Positions 57,417 to 64,000 of a stretch of DNA of 64,000 bases are shown here, in pieces (positions within the stretch are counted from its first letter, which is position 1; every line of letters begins with the position of its first letter). The notes under the pieces were generated by a model. That model saw only the letters and a list, made by a program, of their open reading frames with translations. It did no database searches and was not told where the DNA came from. Made by a program: the position numbers and the translations under genes. The stretch comes from Panorpa germanica. Its lineage: Eukaryota; Arthropoda; Insecta; Mecoptera; Panorpidae. The stretch spans positions 17,733,331 to 17,797,330 of the forward strand of contig OY783210.1 in NCBI GenBank assembly GCA_963678705.1, given 5' to 3'.

Positions 57417-59222
57417 GCTTCGGTGCTTGGTCCTCGCACGTGATATTTTTATTTTAAATTGTGTTATCAAATTAAGTTTAACATGGAACCAGTATTATTC
57501 TAATGAAAATATGCATGTTACGTCACCAGCTTAGGTATATTCTATTTTCTCTTTCTAACATCAATATCTACATAAGTTTATCGTAACCAATGCAAATTGA
57601 ACTTATGTTTGTGCATAGTAAACGTGATTATGAATGCTGTTCTATTTTTATTTAGATATACTTGATTTTGTCTAAAGAAAGTGCTAAACTAAAGTTCACT
57701 CCTAAACATTTGTTGTAAACTGTAAATTTGTTGTACTCACCGTCCGTAGTTTGGAAGAATATGAATCAAATTTCACCACGTGTCGTTTTTATCCTCAAAC
57801 ATTTTACATAATATAATTTATACCTCAATAAAGAATCCTTTTTGCATTTTAGAAGTTTTTATGTCCACTTTAAACAAAAATATTCATTATCTAACATTAA
57901 AATATTCCTATTTTGATTTAAATTCCTGAAATACTCCTTTTGTACTCCTTTTTAACCCTTTGCCTTTAACTCAGCTTCTGTTTAATATATAATGTTACCG
58001 ATCCTTTGCCTTATGTCGTACATCCTACATCCTACATCGTACACCGTACAAAAGCATCTTTGTTTTACAGTATGTCAAGTATTTAATAAACACCGTGCGA
58101 CGCAAGGCAAATCTCTTTTATGGACAACTAGAGCTACTTTATGAGGATACTTAAATATATACTACTACTAAAATAATAAAATACATATTTGTTCACCTTA
58201 GTTTTATGAGAGTCATGTAAATATATGATGTTTAAGCACTATAAACTCTGTTACATTAAATACATGATTACTATTATGAGAAAAACATTAAAACGCAGAA
58301 TTATACTCGTATTCGGATATATAAAGGTAGGCAAATAACACTCCGAACTGAAAAACTTTCATTCCTTGATATGTTTCCGTAGAGTAAGAAAGTGGGTTCT
58401 GGAATAATTTTGAAATTTATATGATATTAATTGTGAAAATAAGTTTACGGAATTGCAAATGAAATTATAATGTCCGTAGCTACAATAACACATCTTTAAT
58501 CTATAACAGACAAACGTACAAGAGATCGATTCAAGAATCACTATGCTTTTATACTTAAAATTAATCAGTAATCCGAATTACACAAAATATTTATCTAGCA
58601 ATTTTTAATAATTAAAGAAATCCAATATTTATGTCTAGATATTAGTCTGACCCACATTAAACCTTGGTATTTCTACCTACAGTTAATGTTTGTCTAATTC
58701 TTTTAAATACTACCTAAAAATATTACCAACGAAATTAAAATAATTAGAGTAACCTAAGGAATAATTATAATAACGTTACATAAACAAATTTCAAAAAGTT
58801 TTATAAAAAGTAACTAGAATAGTTACCCCACAACGCATGCGCATTTATCACTAACTTATATTTGCATCTTGTAAACTTATGATGTGACAGATCTTGTTAG
58901 TAAATATAAAAGTCCAAACGTAGTCCGTCTTCTTTTATTTTCTTTTTTCTTTTGACCTCTGTTATGAATATATTATTTAATAAAAAAATAAATAAAAAAG
59001 TAATATGAAACAAATATAACTAGCCTGTATGTATTGTATATGGTTTATTTAACCCTTCGCGGTCATTTTGAATAAATACTTGAATAACTATTAAATTAAT
59101 TAAAGATAACATGGCACAGCACAGCGTTAAGGGATGCTGGAATCTTGTTTAAATATAGTTACTTATTTATATTATCAGGCATAAAATAATACTGGTTAGT
59201 AAACCCAAAAGGTTTATTAACA
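57417..59222. other. Non-coding stretch
   Basis: Small (CTACAT/CGTACA)n repeats occur at 58015-58050. No gene. Confidence 0.5.
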
Positions 59223-59224
59223 TA

Positions 59225-59480
59225 TGACTCAATAAGTTCGTAGGATGATATATAGATAGCGCCACTATAGACAAATCTATACATACTATAGATTTTTAGA
59301 TAGTACAGACCTTTAAGCGATATGTGTTAAAATTTCATAACATTTCGATCATTATTTCACGAATTACAGTAGTTTAAGTAACGCTTTTTTTGTAATTCTG
59401 AAAACAATGCAAAAAACTAAATTTCGTGTGTTGATAAAGCATTTTTTAGTGAAATTACTAGAAGTGAAACAACAACACCG
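59225..59480 (+). pseudogene. 5' end of the second mariner lineage, plus-strand copy
   Basis: After TA (59223-59224) the end reads TGACTCAATAAGTTCGTAGG, then ATGATATATAGATAGCGCC, AAATTTCATAACATTTCGAT and the start codon at 59407. The frame reads MQKTKFRVLIKHFLVKLLEV, the expected mariner N-terminus, then degenerates by about 59480. No right TIR is seen. Confidence 0.65.
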
Positions 59481-60490
59481 ACATTCATTATATAAATATA
59501 TATTTAATTAAGTTCTTTGCATAATTTCCTTTTTTGTTATGGTGATTTTTATTTACCATATTCCTATAAAACGTAATTCAAATTATTGTAAAAGTCAATG
59601 CATAAATCGTATTACCAGCTTTCAGAAAGAAAATGTTGTAGTTTATGTAATATTATTTTAATCGTCAACATTTTTATTACATTTCTAAATGATTAGATTT
59701 ATCCAATGAACTTTGAAATAGAAAGGTTAGTTTTATGTTCAATGTGCATATAATATACTCATATATTTATTATATGAGTATTTCTAAACAGAGCCGGTAG
59801 TAAAGAATGTCCATTATATATTAAAGTATATGGTAAATTCCAGGGTTGTACTGAAAGTCTTACAGCGAAATATCGCTAACAGTAAAATTAACTTTATGAA
59901 GATCTTTAAGAATGAATCTTGATCGAATTCGGCACTGTGCTAATGTTAACGTATGTATAAGGAATATTGCATTACTACAAGAAAAAAAAACAATTCTTAT
60001 TGAATTGTTAACTGTTCCACATACCCTTCTGGTATATACACATATATATATACTAGCAAGTACATAAGTTCACGTATCGTAACAAACATATTCGTTCAAG
60101 TTCTCGTTCGAGCCGGGAATTAAATAACCTGTCATCTACATTTCGGTTCTCCGAGTTTATTTTTAATCAAAATATTTAATATATCTACAATTTACGTTAT
60201 CTAAATATGTCGACGTTATTTGAACTACGTATTGAAGTTAAATTAAATACAAACTAACAACGAAAACTGTCATCTGCATAGAAACTTTTACAATGTGATT
60301 TTAGTTTCATATATTTTACCGGCAAATAACTTATTTAATTCTATATAACTAATATAATCCGATAGCATAGTAATCCGAGTCTGAAAGGATATTTATTAAA
60401 GAAATAGTTTTTTTTTTATTTGTTTGTAGCGAATTTTTCTAATTTACATATCACCATTTCATGAAAAAATATCGAGTTTAAAACCGGCCA
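59481..60490. other. Non-coding stretch
   Basis: 59845-59890 shares ...AGTCTTACAGCGAAATATCGCTAACA with 47625-47655. No gene. Confidence 0.45.
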
Positions 60491-60495
60491 CTCTT

Positions 60496-60544
60496 GTCGT
60501 TCCAAATCCGTTAGCGTGATGCCACTATGTTCTATTGGAACGAC
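60496..60544. repeat. Perfect 10-bp stem hairpin
   Basis: GTCGTTCCAA (60496-60505) pairs with TTGGAACGAC (60535-60544) across a 29-nt loop. It is less AT-rich than the flanks. There is no T-tract or coding context that would make it a terminator. Confidence 0.6.
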
Positions 60545-60655
60545 CTAAGGAAATGTGAGGCGTCATTCACGTAAACTTCTCAATAATAAATAATTGTCTT
60601 CATTATAAAAGATTTTTTTTAGATACTTAACAGCGACAGAGTGACGAGAGAGATT

Positions 60656-60676
60656 GAGAGAGAGAGAGAGAGAGAG
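60656..60676. repeat. (GA)n microsatellite
   Basis: About ten GA units inside a longer imperfect GA-rich run (60644-60681). A CT-rich run (TTTCTCTCTCTCATATT) follows at 60723, so the two could pair. Confidence 0.85.
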
Positions 60677-60681
60677 TGAGA

Positions 60682-62700
60682 TTTTCCATGCTATATTTTC
60701 TGCATTTAAATGTTGTCATAATTATTTCTCTCTCTCATATTCATATAACTTATGTGGAAAATACTTGAACCATTTTATCCCTATCATGTTCCTGACTGGA
60801 ACCCTATTAGGTTCTCCTGGTTAGGCTCTCGTGAGGTAATAACATTTTTTTCCTACTAGAACCTTATCATTGTCCTTAGATTATTCTTATTGCGATCATT
60901 TAGCGTAAAAATACTCGTCTAGTGTACTAAAAGTCATCTCATATACCAAGCTATAGACATTTCTAAGCATTTGTGATTAGATTTTTGTTAGTGTACTGAT
61001 CTGATAGCCAAATAGAGGCGTTTACGAAGAAAATAGGGATATGTTAATATCATGTACTTTTAGAAACGTAAAAAGTTTTTACAGAGTTACTTAAATTAAA
61101 TGTACTAGTGTTTTTTTATTTTCTAGCAATATTCATTTAATAATTATTACATTTACGATTAAGGAAAGAGTACATAAATGATATAAAAGCCAATCTAATT
61201 GTGTTTGAGAAAATTTCAACTGATATCTTGAAAACCGTGAGAAAAAATGCATCATAGTTATTACGAAGAGGGGTGCTTGGGTCAAAGTAAATAAACAATG
61301 AAATATAATAAACATTTTATTTTAAAAATATTATTTATTGTGCTCTAAAGTCTTCCAATAGTCGTTAAATGTTTTTCTGATGATTGAATATTACAAATCA
61401 ATATAACAAAAAGTTAAAATAATAAATTTGCATATTTACCATCTTACTTCTGCTTAATTATATACATATTTAAATATATATAAAGTCCAGGTTTAAAATG
61501 TCAAGATCACATCTTAAAAATCCATCCTAATTATTAATAAGTCCAATAAGTGATGGACGACCTTACCGACATAATACTTGTAATCTGTTTCTTATGCATA
61601 TCTTTACAAGTAATATTTTTGCAGATATGTTTCTCATTTCCTTCAGATAGTAATTCCAGATAGTAAAAACGTCTATACCGAATCGCTGTGGACGCGAGAA
61701 CCCGTGCATGTGTCGGATATGCATATGTTATGTTTTAGACAGTATACAAATGGATTTTCGTTATTGCTTTACATATATAAATATAAAAATATTAACACTT
61801 GCATATGTAATATGCATATACTAACACATACATGTGTATATTTAAATAAATGTATTTCTCATAACCTCAAACTCTGCACTACTAAGAAGATATCTTGGGT
61901 TTGAGTTGCCGCTTATCTTAAAATTTACGGGTTAAAAATGATATGAATTTAAGGATACCATACCCAAGAAAATCACCTTTCTTATGATCTTGAAAATTTA
62001 AATATATATATTTAATAATGTCTTTTATAAGTACAATAAGTGTACTTTTATAAGGCATTAAATTTTTAGATTTTGACTGTTAAAATTCGAAATGTCAAAA
62101 CATAAGTTTTCTGATGTAACAATGGTAATTTTTTTACAATTGTTTTAAAAAACTTTGACTCATTAATTGGGAATATGACAAATATTGTCGTGTAAAGAAA
62201 ATTACAACAAGCGGCATTCGTTAGGAAGCAGTCAATCCTACTCCAATTTCGATGATTTGGAAAGAAATCTCTGCGTCCATCAATGGACAATGTCATCTCC
62301 AAATTATTTATTAAATTAGTTTATAAAAAAACTATTTTTTTTCTCATAATTTAATGTTATTGGTTAACATCTATCAATGAGTAAACGAGATGAACTTATG
62401 CATGTGAGGTATGAGAACAAACGAGACAGGTATATTGATTTGTATGCGAAGCATTCTTAAGAAAGAAAATAAATATGCACGTTATGTAATTATATTTGGT
62501 TTCTTCCAATAATATGAATCCTCGTATAAAATACAGACGCACGATCCTCTCATAAATTATGTCACTCATTATTTTCTGACAGGCCAGTGCATTTGGTGTT
62601 GCCTTAAAAACACACATACCCACATACTCGTATATATGTATATATATATATTTATGCTTTTATGGTGACAAGAGGTCCAGTTTTATCTAGCAAATTTAGA
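60682..62700. other. Non-coding stretch with a TA/GT-rich tract
   Basis: An ATATATGTATATATATATAT-type tract lies at 62630-62652. Small open frames here have no motif. Confidence 0.5.
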
Positions 62701-62704
62701 GGCT

Positions 62705-63000
62705 AAAGTTAATTTTCTTATTACACAGTTACGTATATGTAAGATTTATTTAGTAACACTCAATTACCATTTACTTAAACTTTTTTAGGTTAATGTAATG
62801 TAAGGTTACATAAAGGAAGTTATCTTTCGACAGCTTCTTATGCAAAATTATAAATAAATAAATTAGTAAAAGTTTGCATTTATGTAATGACAATGGAACA
62901 AAATTATGTTAAGCCCGGAAAATAAAAAAAATAACATTAGGTAAAAGTTATTTCACTAAATAATACATAACTCTACGTTTTGTGTATATAACGGGAGTTT
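62705..63000 (+). repeat. Dispersed repeat related to 20680-21050
   Basis: AGGTTAATGTAATGTAAGGT, GTTATCTTTCGACAG, CTTATGCAAAATTAT, AGTAAAAGTTTGCATT and GACAATGGAACAAAATTATG occur in the order seen in the left arm at 20480-20850. Its start (ACACAGTTACGTATATGTA) also resembles 2495. Confidence 0.45.
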
Positions 63001-63303
63001 TTTACATTTTTTCTTAAATTTACATATAGTTTGAGTTTAAATTTTTGAGTGTTCGTAACGCCTGCATTGTTATTTTTATTATTGCTTGTTAAATTACCTA
63101 CCCTAATTAAATTTAAAAAAAAGCTAACGCAAAATACGTTCACCATATATACTAATAACATATGGAAGAATATTTATATATTCAATTATTTTTAATGAAA
63201 CAAAACTTTTAGTTCTTTTAAAAAATTCGGTTTTCAAAAATACGTCGAACCATAAATCAAGTTTTATGTTTTCACAGGTGATTTTTTTAAACCAACAAAA
63301 TTG

Positions 63304-63600
63304 TTTTTTTTTTTTTTTTTAGTGTTACCTGATGATGGTAGGATATATATTTTATTCTTGCCATTCTCAGAAGGTGACAAGTAACAAACCAATGGACAAG
63401 GTACAAATGGTACACCTTTAGTATTAAATTATAGATTTCAATCAAGGATAGTGTAAATAATGATACCAAATTTATGACTGGATTTCTCCCATAAACTATA
63501 CGCCAGTTAACTGTAGACAAATCAAATTAGGAAGGTGGAAGGTAGTCCGAAACGCAAAACAGAAGGAAGCTAGGCTAGGAGATTCCATGGATTGCATCGT
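63304..63600 (-). other. Likely retroposed 3' end (AATAAA plus A-tract)
   Basis: On the minus strand a 17-nt A-tract (63320-63304) is preceded 31-36 nt upstream by AATAAA (63356-63351), the spacing of a polyadenylated RNA. The sequence upstream has no long frame and would be 3' UTR. This fits a processed retrocopy or a LINE-mobilised transcript. Target duplications were not found and the 5' limit is uncertain. Confidence 0.35.
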
Positions 63601-64000
63601 CAATAATAAATGAACCTAAAATAGTAGAATGTAACCAAATTTATTTTATTGTTGTAAAACGTATAAAAATGCAAAATAGATACCAATTTTAGATTGAGAC
63701 ATAGCATGTTGAAAACTTGCATCAATTTTGTTGAGTTTCCGGTTTAACAGAATTGAGACTAAAAGTGTTACACTGGTAAAAAAATTGGTCATTTTCTTTA
63801 TCTGACAAATTCCGTAACTACTAATTTCTGTACTAGTTCCAAATCTATTATTTTCCAACAACAATGCCTTCATCTTGAAAAAATGGCGGTCTAAAACTGT
63901 TTTATTTTACAATGTCCTTACGAAGTTCTTGTAATACGAACTTTTAGTGACTTCTTATTACTTTAAAGTGTGCGGCCAATTAATTGACAAGGATCGAACC
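63601..64000. other. Non-coding edge of the window
   Basis: The last bases, read on the minus strand, begin GGTTCGATCCTTGTC, which resembles a tRNA/SINE B-box. The A-box side would lie beyond the window, so it cannot be judged. Confidence 0.4.

Noticed and set aside
60780..60832. AG...GT-bounded GC-richer patch considered as an exon (TTAG|GTTCTCC...GTGAG|GTAATA)
   Set aside because: Acceptor lacks a pyrimidine tract and no neighbouring exon supports the phase.
63986..64000. Possible tRNA or SINE B-box on the minus strand at the window edge
   Set aside because: Only 15 bases are visible; the rest lies outside the window.

Overview
This window looks like AT-rich, gene-poor nuclear DNA from an arthropod, most likely an insect. 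The evidence is indirect: roughly 70% A+T by eye, no compact or operon-like genes, no long open frame with housekeeping homology, spliceosomal-type splice signals, and many decayed transposons of types common in insects (irritans-type mariner, hAT/ZBED-like, PIF/Harbinger-like, non-LTR tails ending in a CCHC-like knuckle, and a SINE with tRNA-like promoter boxes). The lineage within insects cannot be settled from this sequence. I found no real tRNA, rRNA, CRISPR array or viral gene.

Layout. 1-5.6 kb: a non-LTR 3' tail, four copies or fragments of a tRNA-like SINE (one continuing into a GC-rich module), and a PIF/Harbinger-like element with a TTA duplication and a nested SINE. 7-21.6 kb: three copies of a ~0.6 kb MITE with TIR ATGRGCTTGTGTCCT (a fourth lies at 54 kb), a LINE 3' end, a large imperfect inverted repeat and a lone hAT terminus. 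22.8-33 kb: non-LTR C-terminal remnants on both strands, an internally deleted mariner with both TIRs and its TA, a second mariner fragment, a purine-rich degenerate tandem trimer and a 222-bp tandem duplication inside a LINE tail. 34-38 kb: two related MITEs with GCCGGTTTCACACC-type ends, a third MITE with a GC-rich core, and a decayed mariner-like transposase on the minus strand.

42.5-50.3 kb holds the only evidence for a host gene. A candidate first coding exon at 42535-42601 (+) ends in phase 1 at a GTTAGT donor. A 23-nt GC-rich candidate microexon at 50309-50331 lies between a good acceptor and a GTAAGT donor, and its phase fits exon 1. The presumed intron of about 7.7 kb contains a hAT/ZBED-like element (44643-45754) with TIRs, a perfect 8-bp target duplication and a transposase C-terminus broken by one nonsense codon. 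The product is not identified. 50.3-64 kb is mainly non-coding and carries a foldback repeat, the fourth MITE copy, a mariner head, a short hairpin and a likely retroposed 3' end with an AATAAA signal and an A-tract.

No group of genes working together is visible. The biology here is transposon decay, mostly by internal deletion, around what may be a long-intron gene. I did not find a new system that I can support.
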